From: Listeria immobilis
GTDB lineage: Bacteria > Bacillota > Bacilli > Lactobacillales > Listeriaceae
DNA length: 64,000 nucleotides
Direction of reading: 5' to 3'
Assembly (NCBI RefSeq): GCF_014322765.1
Contig: NZ_JAASTZ010000004.1
Location: 62,001-126,000, forward strand
Shown here piece by piece: positions 30,823-39,500 of this stretch; within the stretch, counting starts at the first letter, position 1, and every line of letters begins with the position of its first letter. A program made the position numbers and the translations under genes. Under the pieces are notes generated by a model, which made no database searches, was not told the DNA's origin, and was given only the letters and a program-made list of their open reading frames with translations.

Positions 30823-31425
30823 ATGGCTCGTTATACAGGTCCAAGCTGGAAAGTTTCCCGTCGTTTAGGAATTTCACTTTCTGGAACAGGTAAAGAATTA
30901 GAGCGTCGTCCGTATGCTCCAGGTCAACACGGCCCAACTCAACGTAAAAAAATCTCAGAATATGGTTTGCAACAAGCTGAAAAGCAAAAATTGCGTCATA
31001 TGTATGGATTAACTGAACGTCAATTCAAAAACACGTTCAACAAAGCTGGTAAATTACAAGGTAAACATGGTGAGAACTTCATGATCTTACTAGAACAACG
31101 CCTTGATAACATCGTTTACCGTCTTGGTCTTGCTCGTACTCGTCGTGCAGCTCGCCAACTCGTAAACCATGGCCACATCACTGTAGATGGCAAACGCGTA
31201 GATATCCCTTCTTACCAAGTTTCTGTTGGTCAAGTGATTTCTGTTCGTGAAAAATCTGCTAAAAACTCTGCAATTGCTGAAAGCCTTGACGTTTCAAGCT
31301 TCGTGCCTGATTACGTAACTTTCGATGCAGAAACTCTAACTGGTTCACTTAACCGTATTCCAGAACGTTCTGAACTTGCTGCTGAAATCAACGAAGCATT
31401 TATCGTAGAATTCTACAGCCGTTAA
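30823..31425 (+). CDS. rpsD: 30S ribosomal protein S4
   Basis: Primary 16S rRNA-binding protein, 200 aa. It starts [16 protein letters not shown] and has the S4 RNA-binding fold [30 protein letters not shown]. This is the zinc-free form. GGAGGAGTC precedes the ATG. It is a single gene, autoregulated through its leader. Confidence 0.98.
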   Translation: MARYTGPSWKVSRRLGISLSGTGKELERRPYAPGQHGPTQRKKISEYGLQQAEKQKLRHMYGLTERQFKNTFNKAGKLQGKHGENFMILLEQRLDNIVYRLGLARTRRAARQLVNHGHITVDGKRVDIPSYQVSVGQVISVREKSAKNSAIAESLDVSSFVPDYVTFDAETLTGSLNRIPERSELAAEINEAFIVEFYSR

Positions 31426-31438
31426 TTAGAACTAATCG

Positions 31439-31479
31439 CCTTGCAAATCATGACTTTTGTTGTGGTTGCAAGGTTTTTT
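31439..31479 (+). terminator. rpsD terminator
   Basis: CCTTGCAA and TTGCAAGG stem followed by TTTTTT. Confidence 0.88.
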
Positions 31480-31483
31480 GATG

Positions 31484-31519
31484 TAAAAAAGCACTCGTTT
31501 GCTAAAACGAGTGCTTTTT
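31484..31519. terminator. tyrS terminator
   Basis: AAAAGCACTCGTTT and AAACGAGTGCTTTT with flanking A and T runs, immediately after the tyrS stop; it can serve both strands. Confidence 0.9.
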
Positions 31520-31521
31520 CA

Positions 31522-32781
31522 TTATTTATAAGAAACTAAGAAATACTTCTTCTTCCCACGTCTTACAATCGTAAATTTATTTTCGATGCGATCACTTTCA
31601 CCAATAACTTTTTCTAAATCTTGCACTCGCTCGCCGTTAATGTATATTGCCCCATTTATTACATCTTCACGAGCTTGGCGTTTTGATGATTCAATTCCAA
31701 GAGAAACTAACCAATCTACTAAATTCATTTCCGCTTCCTCTGCTTCAAAAGTAGGCACATCTTTGAAACCTTGTTCGATTTCTGTTGCAGTGAGCGCTTT
31801 TACATCTCCACTAAATAATGCTTTAGATATTTTGAGTGCTTGAGTAAGAGCTTCCTCACTATGCACGAATTTAGTCATTTCAGCAGCTAACGTTTTTTGT
31901 GCTGCTCGTAAATGCGGTTCTTCTTCCACTTGTTTTGCTAAATCAGCAATTTCGGCTTCCGTCAAAAAAGTGAAGTATTTCAAATATTTCACGACATCAC
32001 GGTCATCGGTATTAATCCAAAATTGATAAAACTCATATGGCGTTGTTTTTTCTGGATTTAACCAAATTGCGCCACCTTCTGATTTACCAAATTTAGTTCC
32101 ATCGGCTTTTGTTAATAAAGGAATAGTTAAACCAAAAGCTTTGGCATTTTCTCCTTGTTTTTTACGAATTAAATCAAGTCCGGCTGTAATGTTTCCCCAC
32201 TGATCACTGCCACCAATTTGCAAACGACAATCATTAAATTCATATAAATGATTAAAGTCCATTGCTTGCAAGATTTGGTAAGCAAACTCTGTGAAGGAAA
32301 TTCCTACTTCTAAACGACTTGCAACAATATCTTTCGAAAGCATCGTATTCACATTAAATTCTTTTCCATAATCACGCAAGAAATCAAGAATGCTGAGATC
32401 TTTCGTCCAGTCATAGTTGTTTACCATGCTTGCCGCAGAATCACCTTTGAAATCAAAAATCTTTCCAAGTTGAACACGCAAACTTTCGACGTTTTTACTA
32501 ATTTGTTCCATTGATTGCAACTGACGCTCTTCTTTTTTACCACTTGGATCACCAATTGTCCCTGTTGCTCCGCCGACTAAAATAATCGGACGATGCCCAG
32601 CGTTTTGAAAACGACGTAATATCATAAATGGAATTAAATGCCCAATATGCATTGAATCTCCAGAAGGATCAATCCCACAATAAAGCGAAATTTGTTTTTC
32701 CTCAACCCATTTACGTAGCCCTTCTTCGTCCGTTTGTTGATAAATGGCTCCGCGCCACTCTAATTCATCGATAATATTCAT
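31522..32781 (-). CDS. tyrS: tyrosyl-tRNA synthetase
   Basis: Charges tRNA-Tyr. About 419 aa: class I Rossmann domain with the HIGH motif as MHIGHLIP (about residue 45) and the KMSKS motif as KFGKS (about residue 230), then a C-terminal S4-like tRNA-binding domain. Two ATG codons, at 32787 and 32781, both lie behind AAAGGAG; the second gives the usual MNIIDELEWRG start. Expression is controlled by the tyrosine T-box upstream. Confidence 0.96.
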   Translation of the reverse strand: MNIIDELEWRGAIYQQTDEEGLRKWVEEKQISLYCGIDPSGDSMHIGHLIPFMILRRFQNAGHRPIILVGGATGTIGDPSGKKEERQLQSMEQISKNVESLRVQLGKIFDFKGDSAASMVNNYDWTKDLSILDFLRDYGKEFNVNTMLSKDIVASRLEVGISFTEFAYQILQAMDFNHLYEFNDCRLQIGGSDQWGNITAGLDLIRKKQGENAKAFGLTIPLLTKADGTKFGKSEGGAIWLNPEKTTPYEFYQFWINTDDRDVVKYLKYFTFLTEAEIADLAKQVEEEPHLRAAQKTLAAEMTKFVHSEEALTQALKISKALFSGDVKALTATEIEQGFKDVPTFEAEEAEMNLVDWLVSLGIESSKRQAREDVINGAIYINGERVQDLEKVIGESDRIENKFTIVRRGKKKYFLVSYK

Positions 32782-32810
32782 TTTCATCAGTCTCCTTTAT
32801 TTTTTGAAAA

Positions 32811-33066
32811 TAAAAAACGTCCCTTCACCAGCTAAACTAGCGAAGGGACGTTGTAATTAACGTGGTACCACCCTACTTTTAGGAAAAATTCCTACTCAAG
32901 TAAAATAACGGCTTAACACCGGTCGCGCCATTATCCTGCGCAACGTGACTCCGGGATGTAATTCGACTACTTACCTCTACTAGTTTTCACCACCCACTAG
33001 CTCTCTAAAAATAAGAATAAGTAACTACTTCGTCCGTTCATTGTCATTTTCATTATAGAAAGTATA
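32811..33066 (-). promoter_or_regulatory. tyrosine T-box leader with terminator
   Basis: A complete T-box riboswitch. The T-box sequence GGGTGGTACCACG is at 32861-32873, followed by a strong terminator stem (ACGTCCCTTCGC with its complement, 32812-32852) and T run. In stem I the specifier is TAC (tyrosine), read on the minus strand at 32958-32960 within GAATTACATCCC. Uncharged tRNA-Tyr pairing with both sites should prevent termination and switch on tyrS. Confidence 0.95.
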
Positions 33067-33072
33067 CATACA

Positions 33073-33102
33073 TTTATAACATATTGGTAAAAATGATGTC
33101 AA
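33073..33102 (-). promoter_or_regulatory. promoter of the tyrS T-box transcript
   Basis: TTGACA, 18 bases, TATAAA on the minus strand, just downstream of the ccpA stop. Confidence 0.65.
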
Positions 33103-33106
33103 CTTT

Positions 33107-34111
33107 TTATTTTTCTTTTGTTGTACCGCGAAGTTTTTCGCTATGTGGCAAGATAACCGTTTTTTCGTCTACTTCTTCGTTTGTCATTAATTTTGTTAGT
33201 AAACGCATCGCTACTGCACCAATATCATACAACGGTTGTACAATTGTCGAAAGTTGCGGACGAGACATTAATGTTAGCTTCGTATTATTACTAGTCATTA
33301 CCTCTAATTCTTCTGGAACCTTAACACCAGCATCAAGCGCAGCATTTAAAATACCAATAGCTAATTCATCATCCGCTACAACTACAGCATTTGGTTTTTT
33401 TGCAAGCGTACTTAACTCTGCCCAAGCTTTAACTCCAGCATTGTAGTTATATTTCGCTTCAATAATATAATCTTCTTGGTACTTAATACCAGCTTCTTTA
33501 AGCGCTTCTTTATAACCCGCAAGTTTCATTTCACTATTTACTGGCTCATTTAAAGGACCACTTACAAAGGCGATTTGTTTATGACCATTATTTACAAAAC
33601 GTTTTACCGCTTCTTTGGTTGCTTGTTTGTAGTCAATATTAACAGAAGCTAATTTATTTTCCATATCCACTGCTCCGGCTAAAACAACTGGCGCTGGTGA
33701 ACGATCAAATTCTTCTTGCAATTGTTCTGAAATACGTTCGCCCATATAAATAATTCCGTCCACTTGTTTGCCAAGAAGTGTATTTAGTACTTGAAGTTCT
33801 TTATCCTCATTTTCGTCTGAATTGCTAAGAATAATATTATATTTGTACATCGTTGCAATATCTTCAATTCCACGAGCAAGTTCTGCGTAGAATACGTTAG
33901 AAATATCTGGAATAATTACACCAACAGTCGTCGTACGTTTGCTAGCAAGTCCTCTAGCTACAGCATTTGGACGATAACCTAATTGATTAATCACATCCAA
34001 TACTTTTTTTCTTGTTACTGGTTTAACATTCGGATTGCCGTTGACTACCCGAGACACTGTTGCCATGGATACATTTGCTTCCCGCGCAACATCATAAATT
34101 GTTACATTCAT
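33107..34111 (-). CDS. ccpA: catabolite control protein A
   Basis: Master carbon regulator of Firmicutes, LacI family, 334 aa. The N-terminal helix-turn-helix reads [20 protein letters not shown] with hinge [10 protein letters not shown]; the periplasmic-binding-like core follows. With HPr-Ser-P it binds cre sites. The position after aroA matches Bacillus. A cre-like sequence lies in its own leader. Confidence 0.97.
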   Translation of the reverse strand: MNVTIYDVAREANVSMATVSRVVNGNPNVKPVTRKKVLDVINQLGYRPNAVARGLASKRTTTVGVIIPDISNVFYAELARGIEDIATMYKYNIILSNSDENEDKELQVLNTLLGKQVDGIIYMGERISEQLQEEFDRSPAPVVLAGAVDMENKLASVNIDYKQATKEAVKRFVNNGHKQIAFVSGPLNEPVNSEMKLAGYKEALKEAGIKYQEDYIIEAKYNYNAGVKAWAELSTLAKKPNAVVVADDELAIGILNAALDAGVKVPEELEVMTSNNTKLTLMSRPQLSTIVQPLYDIGAVAMRLLTKLMTNEEVDEKTVILPHSEKLRGTTKEK

Positions 34112-34159
34112 CCCTATTCACTCTCCATATCAATTATTTTAATGGCTCTCTATACCATT

Positions 34160-34173
34160 TGAAAACGGAATCA
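34160..34173 (+). promoter_or_regulatory. cre-like site upstream of ccpA
   Basis: TGAAAACGGAATCA matches the 14-base cre consensus TGWAARCGYTWNCW at 12 positions. It lies about 50 bases before the ccpA ATG, where binding would block its transcription. Autoregulation is inferred. Confidence 0.45.
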
Positions 34174-34314
34174 TACTAGCCTTCCTTTAATAATACGATA
34201 ACTTTTTTCGATATGCAATTGTTTTCACTCTTTATTTTCATTTATTTTCATATCAAAACAGCATTATAATTTACATATAAATGCCGATTAAGCATTACTG
34301 TTTATTGGCAAAAT

Positions 34315-34341
34315 AAAAAACCTTGGCGTACCAAGGTTTTT
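34315..34341. terminator. terminator after aroA
   Basis: AAAAACCTTGG and CCAAGGTTTTT around a four-base loop, just past the aroA stop. Confidence 0.9.
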
Positions 34342-34346
34342 AGAAA

Positions 34347-35432
34347 TTATTTGATTTTATGAGGAACTAAATTACTAGCTAAAATTTCTTTCCAAAAAAC
34401 TTCAAATTCAGGTATATCCATTTGTTGAGCGGAATCAGATAATGCTACCGCTGGGTCAGGATGAACTTCTGCCATAACCCCATCCGCTTCAATAGCAAGA
34501 GCAGCTTTTGCACAAGGCAATAACAAGTCTTTTCTACCTGTAGAGTGTGTTACATCCACCATTACCGGTAAATGAGTTTCTTTTTTCAATATAGGTACTG
34601 CGGAAATGTCTAGTGTATTTCTTGTCGCTTTTTCGTATGTGCGTATACCACGTTCACAAAGAATAATTTTGCCATTCCCTTGTGACATAATATATTCAGC
34701 GGCACCAATAAATTCTTCAATTGTTGCCGATAAGCCACGTTTTAGTAAAATTGGTTTATCTACTCGACCTGCTGCTTTTAATAATTCAAAGTTTTGCATG
34801 TTTCTAGCACCAATTTGAATAACATCCACATAGTCAAGTGCTACTTCTATATCAGCTGGTGTAACGATTTCACTAATAACTGCCAAACCATATTTATCAG
34901 AAACACGTTTTAGGATTTTTAAACCTTCTAGTCCCAATCCTTGGAAGTCATATGGGCTAGTACGTGGTTTAAATGCTCCACCACGGATGAGTTTTAATCC
35001 CTTAGCTTTAATTGACTCTGCAACTGCTGCTACTTGTTCGTAAGACTCTACAGAACAAGGACCAAAAACAAATACCGGTTCACCATTTCCAATTGGCAAA
35101 CCTTTTACTGTAACAATCGTGTCTTCTTTTTTGTTTTTTCGAGATACAAGTAATGCTTTAGAGTGATCATCTTCTTGAAGTTCTAATCCTGCTTTAAAAA
35201 TTTCTTTAAATAATTGCTGAATCGTACTATCTTCAAAAGGACCATTATTGGCTGCGAGAATTGTATTAAGCATTTCTCTTTCACGCAATGGATCAAAACG
35301 AAGAGAACCTTGAGTCCCTTTAATTTTCCCAATTTCTTGTACTAAATTCGCACGTTTACTAATTAATTCTAGCAAATCAATATTTAATTGATCTACCTGT
35401 GTTCTTAATTCCTCTAAATTTGCGTTAACCAT
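34347..35432 (-). CDS. aroA: chorismate mutase - DAHP synthase fusion
   Basis: First enzyme of the shikimate pathway with a regulatory mutase. 361 aa: an AroQ chorismate mutase at the N-terminus (residues 1-85, with [15 protein letters not shown]) joined to a KDPG-type DAHP synthase ([42 protein letters not shown]). In Bacillus the mutase part senses chorismate and prephenate and inhibits the synthase. It is called AroA(G) there; it is not EPSP synthase. Confidence 0.95.
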   Translation of the reverse strand: MVNANLEELRTQVDQLNIDLLELISKRANLVQEIGKIKGTQGSLRFDPLREREMLNTILAANNGPFEDSTIQQLFKEIFKAGLELQEDDHSKALLVSRKNKKEDTIVTVKGLPIGNGEPVFVFGPCSVESYEQVAAVAESIKAKGLKLIRGGAFKPRTSPYDFQGLGLEGLKILKRVSDKYGLAVISEIVTPADIEVALDYVDVIQIGARNMQNFELLKAAGRVDKPILLKRGLSATIEEFIGAAEYIMSQGNGKIILCERGIRTYEKATRNTLDISAVPILKKETHLPVMVDVTHSTGRKDLLLPCAKAALAIEADGVMAEVHPDPAVALSDSAQQMDIPEFEVFWKEILASNLVPHKIK

Positions 35433-35520
35433 GTAACTTCCACCCTTCTAAAAATCTGCTCCAAGATTATTTCTCATTATAGAGGAAAACAGATGATTTG
35501 TCACGAATCTACTTTTATAC

Positions 35521-35550
35521 TTAATCGCTTTTAAGTGTTAAAGCGATTAA
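35521..35550. promoter_or_regulatory. 30-bp palindrome upstream of aroA
   Basis: TTAATCGCTTT and AAAGCGATTAA are perfect 11-bp arms around an eight-base spacer, about 90 bases before aroA. There is no T tract after it in the minus direction, so an operator or leader hairpin is favoured over a terminator. Confidence 0.4.
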
Positions 35551-35762
35551 TATGAATTAATGGTAACATATTATCAAATAAAATTCAATACCATAAAATC
35601 GGATAATTAGCATAACTTTATGGATTAACACTAACTTGATTTTGAAAAAAACGAAGCATTTCAATCAATCCGATTTTCGTAAAAACATTTTAAATCACCC
35701 ATTAAAATTTTGCTTAAAATAACGGCATTTTGGTGTGAAAGTCTTACTGTTCCTTTTTCTAT

Positions 35763-35900
35763 GTTACTGTAACCGCTAGTGTACTTGTTAAGAACCCTAT
35801 AATTTTATGATACGATGGGTTGTATTTAGCCCATCAAAAAGCTAAAAATATTTTTAGCTTTAAACAAAAGAACAAACCGAATTCAAACAGTTTGTTCTCC
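35763..35900. repeat. cassette-flank repeat, copy R1
   Basis: This stretch is closely similar to R3 over its whole length (about 138 bp) and to R2 over about 65 bp. The shared core contains CCTATAATTTTATGAT. The left part also contains a hairpin (AGAACAAAC with GTTTGTTCT), which reads as a terminator on the minus strand. It lies behind the last, degraded immunity gene. The remaining parts of the 546-bp gap 35433-35978 hold the aroA upstream region and nothing else recognised. Confidence 0.75.
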
Positions 35901-35978
35901 TAAAAATAGGTCGGCTATTGTTACATTTGGAATTACATTTTTTATTATAGCTATAAAACTATTGCTTTAATATCAACA

Positions 35979-36344
35979 TCAACTAAAATTTACGTCTTGA
36001 CATATTATTTGTAGAAACTCATTTTCATCATTTACTGTAAATATTTTAATTACAATTTGATTTTTTATTTGTTCTACTTTCACTTTAGTAATTGTAAATT
36101 GACTATAGTTTAACTTAAAGTGATTTAATTCATAGACATCTCTTTTTAGCGAATAATTTACTGCTGTACATTTTTTGAACAATAAAGCGATATGTTCTTC
36201 TTCTTTTTCGGTAAAATAGTAATCAACAATTATTTTAAGATCCATTAGATTTTCGGTAAATTGAATACTTTCTATTATACTATCTGTAAGATCATAGTTA
36301 TAAAAATCATTTTTTATCTTTAATAATATTTCTTTAACTTACAA
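35979..36344 (-). pseudogene. orphan immunity-like gene with stop at codon 2
   Basis: An AAGGAGG site (36353-36359) leads to TTG at 36344, directly followed by TAA and then 119 open codons to a stop at 35979. If the TAA was once AAA, the product would be about 121 aa. The visible part from the internal ATG at 36245 is 88 aa, starts MDLKIIVDYYFTEKEEEH, and has no ribosome site of its own. Sequence feel is that of the small YxiG-like proteins beside Bacillus polymorphic toxins (tentative). It reads in the same direction as the toxin modules. Confidence 0.5.
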
Positions 36345-36361
36345 TAATAAAACCTCCTTAA

Positions 36362-36469
36362 CTAATTAAAATAAAAATGGGTTAAATCTCGTACTTCTTG
36401 TTTGGTGGCATTAGAAGGGAAATTACCTGTATCATCAATATAATTCCCCCTCACTAACTCGAATAATGC
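36362..36469 (-). pseudogene. C-terminal scrap, possibly of a lost toxin
   Basis: A 35-codon open stretch ends with NYIDDTGNFPSNATKQEV and DLTHFYFN at a TAG that abuts the ribosome site of the next immunity-like gene. It has no start codon with a ribosome site. It reads like a real protein end, in the place where a toxin tail would sit just before its immunity gene. It is in frame with the preceding 129-aa gene, divided from it by one TAA. Confidence 0.35.
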
Positions 36470-36859
36470 TTAAATTGTCCGTTCTACTAAAATTTCAAGA
36501 TCATAAATTTCCCCTAATATTTCAGTTTCACCTTTTATTTCGGTACAGTTATCAGAAATAATTAAAGTCCCAAAAAAATCATTATACTCCATTAAATATA
36601 AAGCAATATCATATTCATCTAAAAGAGCATCATCTATGGTGATTTCAATTGTATCAAAATGCTGGCAAGATATGTTTCTAAAATATACCTCGGGAGCATA
36701 AAGAGTCCAGTTCCATTCACTGCTTTCATCACTCTTTATTTGCTTGTAGAACTCTTTATTGCCTTTAATTTCCAAATCAAAGATATGATTCTCTTTGTCG
36801 ATATTAAAAACTACTTCACCAACCCCAAAATCGGTATCACCAATCTTAAAAATATTCAT
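36470..36859 (-). CDS. orphan immunity-like protein, 129 aa
   Basis: Acidic 129-aa protein (MNIFKIGDTDFGVGEV onward) with no membrane segment and no cysteine cluster. GGAGG stands seven bases before the ATG, so it can be translated. No toxin gene remains directly upstream. Its size, acidity and place in a row of toxin modules suggest an immunity protein kept after its toxin was lost. Family not recognised with certainty. Confidence 0.6.
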   Translation of the reverse strand: MNIFKIGDTDFGVGEVVFNIDKENHIFDLEIKGNKEFYKQIKSDESSEWNWTLYAPEVYFRNISCQHFDTIEITIDDALLDEYDIALYLMEYNDFFGTLIISDNCTEIKGETEILGEIYDLEILVERTI

Positions 36860-37233
36860 TTAATTATCCTCCACTGATATAAGTTTCCAACTACCTTAAT
36901 AATCTAAGTAAAATCGTGATAATATTTATTATCTAGATGTAATAAAAATACATTACTTAGTATAATTTTTTATAAATGTTTTTATGCTAGATTTCTTCCT
37001 TAAATATTTCGTTTTGTCGGGATTCTTTTTTGTAGCGCAATTAAGCCAAATTATCAAATTTTAAAAATAAGGTGTGCCTCTTAAGAAAGAATAAAGTATG
37101 CATGATCTGTTGTCAATGAAACGAGCAACATTTTAGCTATTAACTTGGCAAAGGTTTTAGATAGCAATACCATAATATTTATATTAACTTATTTGGTAAC
37201 TTACACAGTATCACAAAAGTATCCTTTTTATAC

Positions 37234-37264
37234 TAAAAAATACCCCCGCAAAAAAGCGAGGGCT
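37234..37264 (-). terminator. terminator in the array gap
   Basis: CCCTCGC and GCGGGGG stem with a six-T loop, then TATTTTTT on the minus strand. Confidence 0.8.
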
Positions 37265-37333
37265 AAAATCTATAAGTTAATTTTTGATGATTTTTAACTT
37301 ATAATTATTTATTAATGTGCTTCAAATACTTAC

Positions 37334-37435
37334 TAGTGTACTTGTCAAGAACCCTATAATTTTATGATGCGATAGGCTGCATTTAGACAATCAAAATACG
37401 CCCCAAAGTTAGATTTTTTTGTCTAACTTTTGGGA
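37334..37435. repeat. cassette-flank repeat, copy R2
   Basis: The part 37334-37397 matches R1 and R3 (CTAGTGTACTTGT, CCTATAATTTTATGAT, TGCATTTAG). The hairpin after it differs: CCCAAAAGTTAGA with TCTAACTTTGGGG, a terminator for the DUF4926-like immunity gene. No LXG sequence follows this copy. Confidence 0.7.
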
Positions 37436-37466
37436 CGCACTACAATCAGATAGTAAAGTGCCTTTT

Positions 37467-37652
37467 TTATTTTTTTAATTGTGTTCCTTTAACTTCTGTA
37501 ACTTCTATTGTTTCATTATTCTTGTTTACAAACTCAACTTCATAGATTTCATTTTCTGAATCTAACATCATCAAAATTACACCTTTAGTTCCTGTAGGAA
37601 CTTTTTCATTTAATTCTACAGAGCTAAATACAACATCATATTCTTTAAACAT
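37467..37652 (-). CDS. DUF4926-like immunity protein
   Basis: 61-aa protein (MFKEYDVVFSSVELNEKVPTG start, IYEVEFVNKNNETIEVTEV end), a compact beta-rich sequence like DUF4926, a family commonly found behind DUF6883-type toxin tails. It begins ten bases after the module stop, with TAGGTGG before its ATG. Its stop codon forms the end of the conserved box GTAAAGTGCCTTTTTTA (37453-37469). Confidence 0.7.
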   Translation of the reverse strand: MFKEYDVVFSSVELNEKVPTGTKGVILMMLDSENEIYEVEFVNKNNETIEVTEVKGTQLKK

Positions 37653-37662
37653 GAATATCCAC

Positions 37663-38886
37663 CTACTTTTTAGTCGGAATTGATGTAACTAATCTCACAA
37701 TTCCATCATTATTTTTTATCCACACAAACTCCACATTAATAACCTTTCCATTAACACCTTTGATTGGAATAATCTGACTATATTTTGTTCCATATTCTGT
37801 TACTGCCGTTTGAACAGCTTTTGATTTATCAAAGATAATTTGGCTACTTAATTGCTGACTGTTACTTTTATTAAAACCAAGTGCTTTTTCAAACCAATTG
37901 GCTTTTGATCCTCCGACAGGATGTTCTTTGTTTAAAAGATAGCCATCTAATTTGGAATTAATGCTTTCTTGTGTCAGCTGAGCATTTTTAGCCCCACTGG
38001 CTTTCTTCGTACTCTTTTCAGCCTCTTTCACCTTGTCTGCTTTTTTATGAATCTTATTTGCGTCTTCTATGCCTTCGTAAACAAATTTAAACCCTTTGCT
38101 CCCATATTTGCCTACTTTCGCAAGTGGGATGATAAGTAACAAGGACAGTCCTCGTTCGCCCCATGATAGCTTGTCTCCGGTTATTGGGTCTTCGCCTGTC
38201 ATCACTCTAGCACCGTCTCCTATCGGTGTAAAGAGGTCGGCTATTTCTTTCATTGCTTTCACTGGGTCAAAGTTTTTCGCTTCGGCTTTCATTGCTTCTG
38301 CTTGGGCTAGCATTTTCCCTAATCCACCATCTTTTCCTGCCCATTTATCATGTTTTACGGTGAATTGAATATCGTCTTGGGTCAGTGTACGACCATCTTT
38401 GGACCATGCCCATATGTATGTCCCGTTTTCTACGTCTATTCGTGTATAGGTTCGGCCCGTTGTATCTGGTTCTTCTTGTGCCTCTTTTTTCTGTTGAAAA
38501 GTTCGAATGGTATTGGCCCATGCTAGTTTCTCTTGGCTTGGCACTACAAAGGTACCCGATGTTGGATTCCATGCGGTCTTTGTTTGAGCCAAGCCTTGAT
38601 CAATCGCCTGTTTCAAATGCGCGATTTCGGAAAAAATACGGGGCGAACTTGCGTGAAAGGCGATTAATTTTTGAAGTTTTTCTTCTAGTTCTTGTTTGCT
38701 TGTTTGATACGCTTCTAGTAAGGCATGATTAAATTGCAGCTGGATTTGCTGATCCGTTTCGGATAACGGGGACTGTCTCACTTGGTTCTCTAGGTCATTT
38801 GCTTGGTGGATGAGTTCATTGACTCGGCGTATTTGTTCTTCTAGTTCGGACTGTTTGAGATCTCCACTGTCTACTTCACTTTGGTA
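37663..38886 (-). pseudogene. headless LXG toxin module 1 (DUF6883-like tail)
   Basis: From 38886 the frame matches the intact LXG protein from its Tyr85 onward, with only about nine differences over roughly 290 residues, through the pre-toxin GEDPITGDKLSWGERG and the junction KKASG. The tail of about 110 aa is different: LDGYLLNKEHPVGGSKANW and NNDGIVRLVTSIP, resembling DUF6883. The LXG head (84 codons) and its start are missing; homology breaks abruptly at repeat R3. The first in-frame start-like codon is a GTG at 38781 with no ribosome site. The tail is intact, so this looks like a silent donor cassette. Confidence 0.8.
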
Positions 38887-39030
38887 CCATTGTTACTGTA
38901 ACTGCAAGTGTACATATCAAGAATCCTATAATTTTATGATATGATAGGTTGCATTTAGCTAATCAAAAATCTAAAAATTTATTTAACTTTAAATAAAAGA
39001 ACAAGCCGATTTAACAACTTGTTCTTTCAT
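38887..39030. repeat. cassette-flank repeat, copy R3
   Basis: Similar to R1 along about 140 bp, from TGTTACTGTAACTGC to the hairpin AGAACAAG...CTTGTTCT. Its right edge abuts the headless LXG module at 38886/38887. Its left part serves as terminator for the 136-aa immunity gene. Confidence 0.75.
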
Positions 39031-39074
39031 TCACTCCAAAAATTAATTATCGATTTCTTGGTAAAGTGCCTTTT

Positions 39075-39485
39075 TTAATTTAATGCCATTTCTTCTTTTT
39101 TATTTTCAGATAATAAAAAAATATTTCTCCCAAATTGCTCAATTAGTCCTAACTCACTATAAATATAAAATTTACATCTGTGTTTTCTATCAGGATTATC
39201 GTCAATTTCCATATCAAGTTCAATTTCTACACGTCCAGAATTATCAGCTTTTAGAAAATCCAAAGAAAATGCTGGTGTAAAATCTCCTGCTTTTTTCCCA
39301 AATTCTACATAACACTCCTCTTTTGAATCAAAAGAATAAGCGACAATCTTTTCTCCAATTTGTTTCAAATCTATATCTTGCACGTAACATAATTGATGAA
39401 TTTTCACAAACTCTGCTTCTGCACTTACATTTATTTCTACTAAGTCATTATCTTCCCAATTCTTTGCTATCATTAAATTACTCAT
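39075..39485 (-). CDS. immunity-like protein of module 2, 136 aa
   Basis: Acidic 136-aa protein (MSNLMIAKNWEDNDLVEI onward), cytosolic by sequence. AAAGGAG precedes its ATG, 15 bases behind the module 2 tail. The stop codon ends the box GTAAAGTGCCTTTTTTA (39061-39077), identical to that of the DUF4926-like gene. Specific immunity to the module 2 toxin is inferred from order. Family not recognised. Confidence 0.65.
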   Translation of the reverse strand: MSNLMIAKNWEDNDLVEINVSAEAEFVKIHQLCYVQDIDLKQIGEKIVAYSFDSKEECYVEFGKKAGDFTPAFSLDFLKADNSGRVEIELDMEIDDNPDRKHRCKFYIYSELGLIEQFGRNIFLLSENKKEEMALN

Positions 39486-39500
39486 TTATTAGTTTCTCCT

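Larger units (their letters stand above)
36860..37466. other. 600-bp gap within the module array
   Basis: Very AT-rich and without a credible gene. It holds a nested palindrome at 36904-36960 (CTAAGTAA with TTACTTAG outside, GATAATA with TATTATC inside), a terminator at 37234-37264 and repeat R2. The stretch from 36961 to 37233 shows nothing recognisable and may be decayed coding DNA. Confidence 0.5.

Noticed and set aside
34347-35432. EPSP synthase (the aroA of E. coli naming)
   Set aside because: The sequence is chorismate mutase plus DAHP synthase; the symbol follows Bacillus use.
36401-36451. 17-codon frame starting ATGATACAG behind AGGGGG
   Set aside because: Too short and overlapped by a longer, more protein-like open frame; kept only as part of the scrap at 36362-36469.
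35763-39030. Repeats R1-R3 as a CRISPR array
   Set aside because: Only three copies of unequal length (65-140 bp), spaced by more than a kilobase of coding DNA; no cas genes.
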